From the NCBI RefSeq assembly GCF_027244095.1, contig NC_069669.1:5668501-5732500 (forward strand): a DNA stretch of 64,000 bases, read 5' to 3'. Shown piece after piece: positions 1 to 8,900 of the stretch. Made by a program: the position numbers and the translations under genes. The notes under the pieces were generated by a model, which was not told the origin of the DNA, ran no database searches, and saw nothing but the letters and a program-made list of their open reading frames with translations. The DNA comes from Hemicordylus capensis (Eukaryota > Chordata > Lepidosauria > Squamata > Cordylidae). How positions within the stretch are numbered: position 1 is the stretch's first letter; every line of letters starts with the position of its first letter.

Positions 1-222
1 GTGGTGGTTGGGGGGGGAGAGCTGGGGGGCTGAGGAGAAGCTGGAGCAGGCGGGAATGGGTTTCCCAAGTCTTAGTGAAGAGGGAGCCTGCCGGACAGCA
101 TGCCAGAGTGATCCCCCCCCTTCCAAGTCGCAGCTTTCATGCTGGGACACTTCCCTTTCTGTCCACTTGCGCGCAGATGCTTCCCGTGATCCAGCAAGAG
201 GTTGCTCCCCAAATCTTACAAA

Positions 223-420
223 CTGCAGGTCTCACTTCCAGTCAGAACATGGCAAACAGTCGGACGGTGTTCCTCTGGCCGTTTGGAAGGGCCGCTGCGT
301 GGCTATCTTCTGCTGCTCTGCAGCCACAACAGAAAGCCACCCGGGGAGCGGCCCTTCCAAACGGCCAGAGGAACGCCCTGCCACTGCTTGCAGTGTCCTG
401 ACCTAAGCTGAGATCTGCAG
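223..420. repeat. Foldback (palindromic) MITE-like element upstream of alpha-globin
   Basis: The two halves are inverted copies of each other. The core arms, 269-296 and 347-374, are perfect 28-bp reverse complements. The similarity continues outward at a lower level to CTGCAG at both ends and inward to GTGGCT/AGCCAC. The element ends about 330 bp before the globin TATA box. No flanking target duplication was recognised, so the family is unknown. A self-complementary MITE is the likeliest origin. Confidence 0.75.
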
Positions 421-639
421 AGCAGCGAGCAGGAGGGATACGCAGCCGCCCCCATGGCTCTGAGGGGCCGAAGCCCATCCGTGCAGCAGGAGCCCTTCAG
501 AGCCGAGGGGAGCCGCCGGAGGGGCCAGCAGCAAACCTGCAGAGCAGGGGAGCAGAGAGCGGGGTTCGACGCCTTCCTGCGCCGATGCTGGGGGGGGGGC
601 GGGCTTCCACCCTGCCGGAGGGAGCTGGCTGCTGCTCTA

Positions 640-780
640 ACCCCCCACCCCACCCCGCTGCAGGCGCCCGGAGGCCCCGGGGATGGGCGGGGCGCCTCCA
701 GCCGAAGGAGGAGCGGCGATCGAGGCGGGGCCTCCCAGCCCAGATATAAGGGCTGTCGAGGGGCTCCCTCGACACCGGAG
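640..780 (+). promoter_or_regulatory. HBA: Alpha-globin core promoter
   Basis: An ATATAAG TATA box lies at 744-750, about 50 bp before the start codon, which fits a short globin 5' UTR. Two GC boxes precede it, GGGCGGGGC at 685-693 and GGCGGGGCC at 724-732, and a CACCC-like run lies around 645-658. I found no CCAAT box in this interval, although most alpha-globin promoters carry one. The transcription start is inferred to be near 772-778. Confidence 0.8.
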
Positions 781-799
781 TCTGAGACCAACTGCCACG

Positions 800-1692
800 A
801 TGCCCCTGTCCGCCGCCGACAAAGCCAACGTGAAGGCCGTCTGGAGCCATGTGAGCAGCCATCCCGAGGCCTTCGGCGCCGAGTGCCTGAACAGGTGAGC
901 CCGCCCTGCCGCCGGGGCTGCGTCCTGCAGCCCCGCCGGTGCCCCCCCCGGGCTGCAGCAGCCTGCCCTCCTGCCCCGACGGCGCCTGCCTGACCGCCTG
1001 CTCCTTCTCTCTCCCCCGCACAGGCTGTTCGCCTCCAACCCCTCCACCAAGACCTACTTCGCCCACATGGACACCAGCCCTGACTCGGCCGACGTCAAGA
1101 AGCAGGGCAAGAAGATCATCGACGCGCTCACCCTCGCCGTCAACCACATGGACGACCTGCACAGCGCCCTCGGCCCGCTGAGCGAGCTGCACGCTCAGAA
1201 GCTGCGGGTGGACCCCACCAACTTTGGGGTGAGTCGCCTCTCTCCCGCCCGGGGCCAAGCGTTGCCGCTGCCCTCTGCACTGGCGTCCCCGGAGGGCGCG
1301 GGGCGGGGGCGGTGTTCCTGGCCGTTCTGCTGCTGCTGGCTCCGTCTGGCTGGACGACGCTCCCTTGTCCGCCTTCGCTGCCTGCCTGCCTCCCCCCCCC
1401 CCAGCAGACAGTCCGGCAGTCGCTCTGGGGCCAAGCCTAGACGGCGCGGGTGGGGGGGGCATTCGTGGCCGTCCTGCTGCTGCTGGCCCCGTAGGGCGGA
1501 GAGGCGCCCCGGTGCTCCCCCACCTCTGACGCCTCCGCCCCTCTTCCTCCCCCCCCCCGCCAGTTACTGAACCACAACATCCTGGTGACCATCGCCGTCC
1601 ACAACGGAGGTCCCCTCAAGCCCGAGCTGCAGGTCTCCTGCGACAAGTTCCTCACCCAGGTGTCCAAAGAGCTGACCTGCAGGTACCGCTAA
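800..1692 (+). CDS. HBA: Alpha-type hemoglobin subunit, three exons
   Basis: This gene encodes an alpha-family globin that would bind heme and pair with beta chains in red-cell hemoglobin. Exons are 800-894, 1024-1228 and 1564-1692. The introns are GT-AG and sit at the standard globin positions (within codon 31 and after codon 99). The mature chain has 141 residues and ends in Tyr-Arg. Proximal His87 (F8), Phe43 (CD1), Leu29 (B10) and the Arg92-Asp94-Pro95 and Asn97 interface residues are kept. The distal pocket is unusual: Met46 at CD4, Gln58 at E7 in place of His, and Ile62 at E11 in place of Val. Residue 1 is Pro where Val is usual, and His89 is Gln. The 142-codon length and the LSAADK start resemble alpha-A more than alpha-D, but the exact paralog (adult alpha-A or another alpha copy) is not settled by this window. 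Its place beside PGAP6 fits the 3'-most gene of a sauropsid alpha cluster. The frame is fully open, so it looks functional. Confidence 0.95.
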
Positions 1693-1805
1693 GCGGAAGG
1701 AGAGCGCCCCGCCGGAACCGCCGCGCCCGACATCGACGCCTCCCTACCTACCCTCCGTCTCCGACACCAGCAGCAGCCGCAGCAATCCGCGCCCCAGTCG
1801 GCTGC

Positions 1806-1811
1806 AATAAA
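1806..1811 (+). terminator. HBA: Poly(A) signal of alpha-globin
   Basis: AATAAA lies 114 bp after the stop codon, a typical alpha-globin 3' UTR length. A T/G-rich stretch follows from about 1813. Cleavage is expected near 1825-1835. Confidence 0.9.
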
Positions 1812-2340
1812 CTTGTTGGCCTCTGATGCGCGGCTCTCTGGCGTCTCTTTGGGCTGCGGGTGGGGTCAGGGGAGGGGAGGGGAGTCGGCCTACAAGCCTG
1901 GCCAGCCTCGGCCCCCTCGAACTGGTCCCCTCGGCGCGGAAAGGGCCTGGAGGAGCGCTCCCACCACCACCACGCCAGGGCAGACCAGCCCGCTTCTTCT
2001 GCCTCTCTCCCGGGGGTTGCTGGGTGGGTGGCGAGTCACGGTGTAGGACGCGCCCTGCTCGCCTTCCTTCCCTTGCACGGGTGCGCGCACCCCATAAGAG
2101 GCTTCTGGGACCACTGGCCAAGTTGCGGGTGGGAGGGGGGCGCCGATGGATGTGAAGGAGCATCGGGCCAAAGTGGGGCGGGCGTGGGGAGCAGACCCAG
2201 TGTCTGTCTGAACACGTGTGGGAAAGACCCGCATAGACCGTCTCCTGGAGCCCAATCCTAAGCCTTGGAAGCCGCGGACGGGGGTGTCACCCTCTCTGGA
2301 CATGCCGTCCGAAGCTGGTGCCTCTTCCCTCCTTTGGGGG

Positions 2341-2400
2341 TGCAATGGGGTGGGGGTGCCCCAGGGCTTTTTATCAGGGGGTCTGAGTGGATGGGGGCGA
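2341..2400. promoter_or_regulatory. Possible erythroid enhancer (GATA plus CACCC-type motifs)
   Basis: TTATCA, the reverse of the GATA-factor site TGATAA, lies at 2371-2376. It sits about 15 bp after a GGGGTGGGGGTG run at 2347-2358, which is a CACCC/KLF-type motif on the other strand. The pair lies about 560 bp past the globin poly(A) signal. Birds are known to have an erythroid enhancer a short way downstream of alpha-A. The role here is inference from motif pairing and position only. Confidence 0.3.
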
Positions 2401-2448
2401 AGGAGAATTCTGAGATGGCAGAAGGGTGAGGGGATTCTTCTGGGCATC

Positions 2449-2471
2449 ACACACACACACACACACACACC
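2449..2471. repeat. (CA)n microsatellite
   Basis: A pure CA dinucleotide run. Similar short CA or GT runs occur near 3760-3783, 46369-46384, 51436-51455 and 60516-60530. Confidence 0.95.
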
Positions 2472-2827
2472 TGCCAGCACAGACTAGGCTGTCTCCACAC
2501 CTGTGCATGACAGGCATGATACAGTCTGCAGCGCCCGGGGTGAGAAGAAGGCATCTTTGGGAGCCCCTTTGCTGCGGGCCGGGAGTGAAGAGAACTGGCC
2601 ACTGCACTGGGGCCCACAGCCCAGCTAGGAAACAGCACTGGCAGCTCCTCTCCGGGGAGGCCTCCTCAGAGCTCGCCCGCATCGGCTTCCTTGCCATTTC
2701 CTAGTCCTCTTGGGATCCCTCGAGCCAAGGAGACACTTTCGCTGGTGAAAAGCTCCTCCAGGCAGGCGGGGCTTCCAAATGGCTGGCCTGGATCTGCTGC
2801 CTCTGGGGAAGGGTGGGCATATAGCTT

Positions 2828-2926
2828 AACAGTGCTGACGCATGGAGTCTCCCATTCAAATGCAAACCAGGGTGGGCCCTGCTTAGCAAAGGGGATAAGG
2901 CATGCCTGCTACCACAAGACCAGCTC
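2828..2926 (-). repeat. 5S rRNA-derived SINE, 5' fragment, inverted
   Basis: Read on the minus strand, this piece carries the SINE head with its 5S-like box A and box C region (TGCTTAGC on the plus strand, then the reverse of GGGAGAC). It faces the full + strand copy that starts 35 bp later, so the two form a head-to-head inverted pair. Confidence 0.85.
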
Positions 2927-2960
2927 CCTTCTGTTCTTGTGGAGAACCGGTCTATGGTAG

Positions 2961-3256
2961 GAACCGGTCTGGTAGCAAGCATGACTTGTCCCCTTTGCTA
3001 AGCAGGGTCCACCCTGGTCTGCATTTGAATGGGAGACATGTGTGAGCTCAGCAAGATATTCCCCTCAGGGATGGAGGCACTCTAGGATGAGCACTTGCAT
3101 CCAGAAGTTCCCAAGTTCCCTCCCTGGCAGCATCTCCAAGACAGGGCTGAGAAAGACTCCTGCCTGTAGCCTTGGAGAAGCTGCTGCCAGTCTGTGAAGA
3201 GAACACTGAGCTAGATGGACCAATGGTCAGACTCGGTGTATGGCAGCTTCCTCTGT
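2961..3256 (+). repeat. 5S rRNA-derived SINE, near full length
   Basis: The head contains GCTAAGCAGGGTC and, 20 bp later, GAATGGGAGAC. These match the internal promoter boxes A and C of vertebrate 5S rRNA. A body with the motif TTCCCTCCCTGGCAG follows, and the tail has GAGCTAGATGGACC and ends at GGCAGCTTCC. It is one of about a dozen copies in the window and is used here as a reference for the family. It would have been transcribed by RNA polymerase III and mobilised by a LINE with a matching tail. Confidence 0.9.
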
Positions 3257-4003
3257 GCTAGACCAGCTCTTCTGCCTTCCATTACAGTGACTAGGCAGGG
3301 CACATGGTGGGGGTGGGTTGGGGGACTGGGGACCCCCCTCCCTCCCTCTCTGCACAGGGCAGGCAGAGATCCAGCAATGCCCAGACCATAGTAAGTAGCT
3401 CAGAGCAGGCTGGGGCTGGCCTGCTAACTGATAAGCAGCAGGCAGAACTGCCAGGCATCCTCCACCCCACTTACAAGGGGACAAGGGGTCCAGGAATGGC
3501 TTGTGGGGCCTCCACAGGAAGCTGGGGGGGGGAGACGCAAGGGCTGCCCCTGCCTCCAACAGCAGGGCCAAGGCCCCACCCTTTGTCCTGGCTGGCACCT
3601 TGACCTGGAGCTGCCGGCCTGGGCCCAGGGGATGGCGGAGTGGCCACCAGCAGCAGCAGCACTCTGCCGGTGCTCTCCTCTGCTCCAGAAAACTGCTGTG
3701 AAGGATGAATGGCCAAGAGAAGAGCTGTGGAGGGGGAGAGAAGGGCCATGCTAAGCCACACACACACACCCCACACACACACCCCGTGCCTGAGTGCAAT
3801 GGAGGGAAGCTTCTCAACGCCACCCCCAAGCACCTGCCCCCTCCAAGATGGGGACTCCCCATCCCAGGCAGGGCTTCACACTCAGGGGGGCAAGTTCAAG
3901 ACTGGAGAGGCCCAGCCCTGCTGCAGAGTCTCTGTGTGTAGCTAGAAGGAATATACCTCCCATGGCCAGGTGGGCCCCCAGAAGCTTCTCCTACCATCAG
4001 GGC
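3257..4003. other. Intergenic spacer, no gene seen
   Basis: This stretch holds two short CA runs near 3761-3783 and ordinary GC-rich sequence. Open frames here are short and have no recognisable domain or splice pattern. Confidence 0.7.
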
Positions 4004-4117
4004 AGGAGAGTCCGGCCTGCCTGCAACCTTGGAGAAGCCGCTGCCAGTCTGTGTAGACAATCCTGAACTAGCTGGACCAACGCTCTGACTCAGTAGAAAG
4101 CAGCTTCTTATGTTCCT
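4004..4117 (+). repeat. 5S-type SINE, 3' fragment
   Basis: Only the back part of the SINE remains. It runs from the GAGAG-CTGCCTGCAACC region to the tail end CAGCTTCTTATGTTCCT. Confidence 0.85.
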
Positions 4118-4262
4118 CTCTTCAGGGTGCCAGGGAGGCTGTCTTTCCTGCATGTGATCAGTAGAGGGAGCCCTCTCATGCATGCCCATTGCCCTCCTAC
4201 CGGCTCTTGCTTGAAATGCCAGGGAACCCACAAGTGGGTTGTGTGGGGGGGGGGGGATTGTC

Positions 4263-4266
<4 letters not shown>

Positions 4267-4309
<43 letters not shown>
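4267..4309. repeat. (CA)n microsatellite, about 21 units
   Basis: An uninterrupted CA run preceded by a G-rich tract. At this length it is likely polymorphic. Confidence 0.95.
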
Positions 4310-4312
<3 letters not shown>

Positions 4313-4553
4313 AGGCTGAGGCTGAGGAGGTCTTGGCCTGGTTGTGGCTTCCCAGGGCCTTGACATGCCAGGAAATACTTGGGACGATCCAGGTTCAGGC
4401 TGCCTGCTTGTTCCTGCAGGGAAGCGTTCCCCGGTGGAGGAATGTCCCACAGGGCAGTGGCCCTGAGAGGGGGCCTGGGGCAGTAGCAGCTTGCCCTAAT
4501 GAGCCAGGGGGCAGCAGCTCCAGTGGTTCCTCTCTTGCCTATCCTACTCCACT

Positions 4554-4647
4554 GTTAAGGAGAGCCACTCTGCCTGCAGGCTGGTCATTCATCAGGTAGA
4601 GCTCTACCCGATGAATGGCCGGCTTGCAGGTAGTGTGGCTCCTGTTA
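4554..4647. repeat. Palindromic MITE, about 94 bp
   Basis: The ends, GTTAAGGAGAGCCAC and GTGGCTCCTGTTAA, are inverted copies. The centre is the palindrome GGTAGAGCTCTACC. A diverged relative lies at about 22106-22200 in the PGAP6-MRPL28 spacer. Confidence 0.65.
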
Positions 4648-4649
4648 AA

Positions 4650-6182
4650 AATGCCAGGGTGGGACGGGATGGGAGAGAGCGAGGCTCAGAGAGAGCAGCC
4701 GGGAACCAGAGGCCGCTGTGCCTCATCCCCCCTCCTCCTTAGGACTCCCAGTGTGTGGGGTTATGGTCAGGCTGGGTCTCAGGGCGCTGCTTTGACCTGG
4801 ATTTAGTGGGGACCGGAAAGGGGGCCTTTTCCACAGTGCTGGGGGCCCTATTTGGGGGCCCCCTTCTCTCCCCACCAGGCTTCCTCTCCCACCACTTTCG
4901 AATGGGTCCTTTCCCTTCCATCGGACTTGTCCTGGAAAACGTCTCCATGATAGACTGCTGCTCTCACACCCAATGTCTTTTGTTGTGAGCTCCCTTGTCC
5001 TAGTTCGGGCCAGAAACGGCTCTGGCTAGAGATGGTAAAGACGAATTAGGAGAGGGGAAGCTGGGCTTGCCCCACAGGGGGAGGCACCAGCCTAGCTGGC
5101 CGGACCAAAGGGGGAATATTGGCCGCAGTCCATTCAGGGCCACTTGGCAAGCCAGCTGTGCTGCTTCTCTTGGCAAAGGGATAAGAAGAGCTTTGCACAA
5201 CTCTGGTGGAGAAGGGCGGATGGCAACCCGAACCCAAAACCTAAAAACCTCACCCGAACCCGAACCCTGGCAGTGAGCCCGATTTGGTCCCCATTCCCTG
5301 CAAAGGGGCTCCCCCTGCTGGCAGTCAGTGGGAATGGCAGCAAGGAGCCCGCCTTGTAGGCAGAGGCCCTGCAGGCCAGAGTCTGGTCGGGGTCTGGTGG
5401 GATGCCTTTGGTCCCCTGCCTCCTCCCCGTCCAGCCATCTCTTTCGTCTGCCTCGTTGGAGGCAGCCAGACCTGCCCATGGCCCAGCTCAGAGTCTGGAG
5501 AGCTGAACCCCTCGTTCCCCACCAAAGACCAGCGGGAGGGGGGCATCTCAGACAGGGCCCCCTCTGCAGCCGGGAGAGAGCAAAGGAGGCCCAGCAGAGG
5601 TGCTTCGACCTGGGCCCTCTAAGGGCTGCCTGTGGGGAGCCAGGCACACAGCAGACAGACAGCCCTTCCTACCAGGAGATGATCTCAGGGCCCGCCGGGG
5701 CAGAGGGGAGAGCCAGTGGGGCCCAGAGTCCGAGCCCTCCTTGAGCAACAGGGCAAAGAGGCGTGGGCAGTCCGGTCCCTTCATCCTGTGCTTCAAAGGT
5801 ACAGAGGTACCAGGTACGGAGGAACTGATTGTGCTTACTCTGCATTTTACATTCTCCCTTATCTGACCAGTTATGTGCATTCCCACAGTTTGGTCACTTA
5901 GAAGCAGTGGAGGAGAAGGGGAAACAGGCAAGGATCTCTCTGGTCCAGCTGCTGCCATTTGAGTGGACACTATCACGAGCATCTGCAGAATTCTTTCTAT
6001 GGTGGAGCGGGGGGAAATGGGATTGTACCTGCATAGGAACGGACTGTAATTCAAGCACTATTATTTCACTGGGTCGGCTCTAAACAGGACTATCATGTGC
6101 TACAACCCGACAGACTTATCAAAGTTATAGACCACTATTGATACAGCATAACCATCATGTAACACTAAATTTAACACTTTTA
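4650..6182. other. Intergenic spacer, no gene seen
   Basis: No coding exon was recognised. The only structure noted is a degenerate C-rich run of CCCGAAC-like units at about 5226-5274. Confidence 0.6.
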
Positions 6183-6412
6183 TGCCACCTAATGGCGCAG
6201 AGGAAAAGCAGTCTGCCTAGAAAGCGGGAGGCTGTTGGTTCCAATCCCCGCTGGTGTGTTTCCCAGAATATTGGGCAGCAGCGATATAGGAAGGTCTCAT
6301 ACTGCGTGGGAGAAGGCAATGGTAAACCTCTCCTGTCTTCTACCAAGAAAACCACATGGCTCTGTGGCCACCAGGAGTCGGCACGGACTCGGCGGCACAA
6401 TCGTTCCTTTTC
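6183..6412 (+). repeat. Sauria-type SINE (tRNA head, BovB tail)
   Basis: The head has GGCGCAG and a B-box-like GGTTCCAATCCC. The back half contains GCAGCGATATAGGAAG, GGCAATGGTAAACC and CCAGGAGTCGGCACGG. The last part is the BovB-derived tail that defines Sauria SINEs. Such SINEs use the BovB LINE for retrotransposition, and a BovB fragment is present at 42935-43400. Confidence 0.85.
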
Positions 6413-6606
6413 CCCCTTCACACTTTTGGCAGTTTTGAACACTGTGTATCCGGACACGGACTATTTGGACTTTGTTGTCTTCACATTCTAGCAGATGCAA
6501 GGCGTTTAATGCGCTGCAAACAAGGTTGGGACTTCCAGAAAAACAAGCCCCAGTGCTGTGGCTAACCAGGGCCCTTCCAGGAGACGCTGGTGTTCCAATG
6601 AGGCAC

Positions 6607-6770
6607 CTAGGGATGTGCACGGAACTGGCAGGAGCCAGTTCGACGGCGGGGTATGTGCATGTCTGCCTTCAAGGGCAAGGGAGGATGCTCTCGCCGCTCC
6701 ACCCCCCCGCTGGTGCTCCATTTCCTAAAAGTACGTCGGGGCAGTAGCGTGTACCTCCCTGCTGCACCAT
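6607..6770. repeat. Unclassified dispersed repeat starting AGGGATGTGCACGGAACTGG
   Basis: The same start sequence and GC-rich body recur at 14797-14940. The family is not recognised. Confidence 0.55.
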
Positions 6771-6837
6771 TGCTCCCTTTACTGGATGTAACCGGAAGTA
6801 TTCAAAGCGCCCCTGGGCTGGGCACACACTCCTAACT

Positions 6838-7680
6838 GTAAGATAGTCCCCTTAGGGGATGGAAAAAGCATCTACAGACTTGCAAGCAGAAGGTTACAAG
6901 TCCCCTCCCTGTCATCTCCAAGATAGGGCTGAGATGAGATCTGCACAAAATTTGCTGTCAGCTTGGTGCATGCTGTCGGACATGGAGTTCCAGTGCGTCA
7001 ACCTTTGGCACCAACTCTCCTAATGACCACTAGGGGCACTGGGGGTAGAGACAGCGAGTCAGGGTCTCCCTACCTGTTCTACCGGTCACTACTCTATGAC
7101 CCCTGATCTGACTCTTCCTCACTTCCTGTGCTGACTCTGAGTCACAAATTATCCTTCCTTTCCTTCCTCTTAGAGAACAGATGGAAACATCTGTCTCTCT
7201 CCTTACTGTTTGATTATGTAGTCCTTTAGATTAAGTTTAGGCTTTCCTATCTAAGTGTACTTAACCAATACATACTTAGTCTTTCGTTCTACAAGAATCT
7301 CCATGTGTTTTCTCTAAATAGCTGCAACAACTAAACCATCCTCTGCTACCTACTCTGTAACTGGAGTGTGTGCTCATTCCTTAGTGCTCTGCTGATTTAC
7401 CCACTGGGGGGTAAAATTAACAACCCCCAACACATGCAGATGGTGAACTGGTCAAATGAATCACTTTGTCATGAGCACAATTCGGTGATCTTCCAGTCAT
7501 GATCTGGGCGAGCATCAAACCTGCCCATTTAGTCAGGGTGGATTGATTTAATCAGGGCCCGTTTAATAAGGGCAGACTCCTGCCTGCAATCTTGGAGAAG
7601 CCGCTGCCAGTGTGTGTAGACAATAGTGTGCCAGATGAACGAAGGGTCTGACTCGGTATATGGCAGCTGCCTATGTTCCT
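6838..7680 (+). repeat. 5S-type SINE interrupted by inserted sequence
   Basis: 6838-6938 matches the middle of the SINE (TAAGATA to GGGCTGAGA). 7571-7680 matches its next part, from GACTCCTGCCTGC to the tail. The two pieces are adjacent in intact copies, so 6939-7570 is inserted material. That insert itself contains the solo LTR at 6974-7432. Confidence 0.75.
6974..7432. mobile_element. Solo LTR (fossil LTR retroelement)
   Basis: The 459-bp unit begins TGTCGG and ends CCAACA, an imperfect inverted terminal pair of the TG...CA type. It is flanked on both sides by the 5-bp duplication CATGC (6969-6973 and 7433-7437). No internal region or partner LTR is present, so it is a solo LTR left by recombination. 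The family (Gypsy-like or ERV-like) cannot be assigned by eye. The intact duplication suggests moderate age, and it is younger than the SINE it interrupts. Confidence 0.7.
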
Positions 7681-7699
7681 AAGGGAGGGCTGCTGGGGC

Positions 7700-7955
7700 T
7701 AGTTGGCTGGAGAAAGGGGAGAAGTTGGGCAAAATACCGTTGGGGCTCTAGTGTATCTCCCTGCTGCCTTGCAGTTTTTTTGTGTTACTCTTTTATATAG
7801 GTTTTTACACGTTTAAGTTGAAATATATTGTTTTTATCTTTAACATTTGTCCCTTTAATTCTCATGTTAGCTGTGCATTGTTTTTAATTAAATTGTAAAC
7901 CGCTTTGGGATTGCTTTAATAAAAAGCGATGTATAGAAATGGGGGGGGGGAATAA
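7700..7955 (+). repeat. LINE-type 3' tail (L2/CR1-like)
   Basis: The sequence contains AAACCGCTTTGGGATTG followed by AAAAAGCGATGTATAGAAAT. This is the usual ending of reptile L2/CR1-type 3' UTRs. The assignment is by resemblance only. Confidence 0.5.
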
Positions 7956-8030
7956 ATGAAGAACCACGATGTGGCCAGAGCCCAAAACACACGGTTGTGC
8001 CAAGGTCACAGCAGCGACGACAAACAGGCT

Positions 8031-8056
8031 GCAAGCAAGCAAGCAAGCAAGCAAGC
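8031..8056. repeat. (GCAA)n microsatellite
   Basis: Six and a half tandem GCAA units just upstream of the PGAP6 CpG island. Confidence 0.95.
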
Positions 8057-8099
8057 TCCCAGTCTAGGCAGAGGCATCAGGAAAGGGGCGGCCCTGGGG

Positions 8100-8900
8100 A
8101 GGCTTGCAAGGGAGGTGCGGAGTTCAGCAGCATCCCAGCCGCGGAGCAGGAACCCGGGCGGTGGCGGACGGGCGAGCATCCAGACGTGCGCCAACCAGCC
8201 AGCCGCTGGGCGCTTCTTTCCGCGGCTATGGCGGCAGGCCCTGCCATCATGGGCAGCAGCGACCTCCGGTCGCCGTCGGGTTTGCCGGCTTGTCAATCAT
8301 GCACGGGGGGGCCTCTCCCCTCCCCGCCGCACCCGCCGGTGGGCGAAGGCGAAGACGCTGCTCGGGGGCTCTCGGCAAAGTGGGGGCGACCACCATAGGG
8401 CCGACCCGCCTCGGGCCCGTGAACCGACCCCCGGCCGTTGCCCCGGGGGAGCCGCCGCGATCCCTTCCGGCTGCCGGGGCGCGCGGACCATGCCCAGGAG
8501 GAGCACCGCCCGCCCAGCAACCGCCAACCCCGGGGCGGTGACCGGGCAGCTCCTCCTCCTCCTTGTCCTCCTCCTCCTGCGGGCCGGGCCCGTCCAGTCT
8601 GCAGGGACCGGAGAGGCAGGCGGCGGCGGGCCGGGGAAGAGGGGCTGCCGCGGCTCCGCCATGGCTCGGCCTGCGCTGGGGCTGCTGCCGCTGCTGCTGC
8701 TGCTGCTGAGCTTCTCCGCCTCCGGGAAGGACAAGAGCGGCCCCGACGGTGAGTGGCGAGGAGGGCTCCGGCGCTGCCTGCCCCGGGGGAACTCCGGCCT
8801 GTCTCGGGCGGGCAGAGGAGCGAGAGCGGGACGGGTGCGCCGTTCTACAGTCTGCACATGCTCGGAGGCGGAGAGACCCTGCTTTGCCCCCTCCCCCGAG
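8100..8900 (+). promoter_or_regulatory. PGAP6: CpG island promoter of PGAP6
   Basis: This GC-rich, CpG-dense block surrounds the first coding exon. No TATA box was seen, consistent with a housekeeping-type promoter. The exact transcription start is not visible. Confidence 0.7.

Noticed and set aside
497-1462. Long minus-strand open frame across the globin gene
   Set aside because: It is a by-product of GC-rich globin coding sequence; it has no domain, crosses the globin exons and introns, and is not supported by splice signals.
2890-3000. A 5S rRNA gene
   Set aside because: The box A and box C similarity belongs to a SINE head repeated across the window. The flanking 5S sequence is missing, so it is not a 5S gene.
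5226-5274. Interstitial telomere repeat
   Set aside because: The units are CCCGAAC/CCCAAA-like and irregular, not a run of CCCTAA, so the resemblance is too weak.
7956-8660. Upstream part of the long open frame running into PGAP6 exon 1
   Set aside because: The frame is open because of high GC. The part before ATG 8490 is low-complexity and repeat-derived, so it was not annotated as protein.
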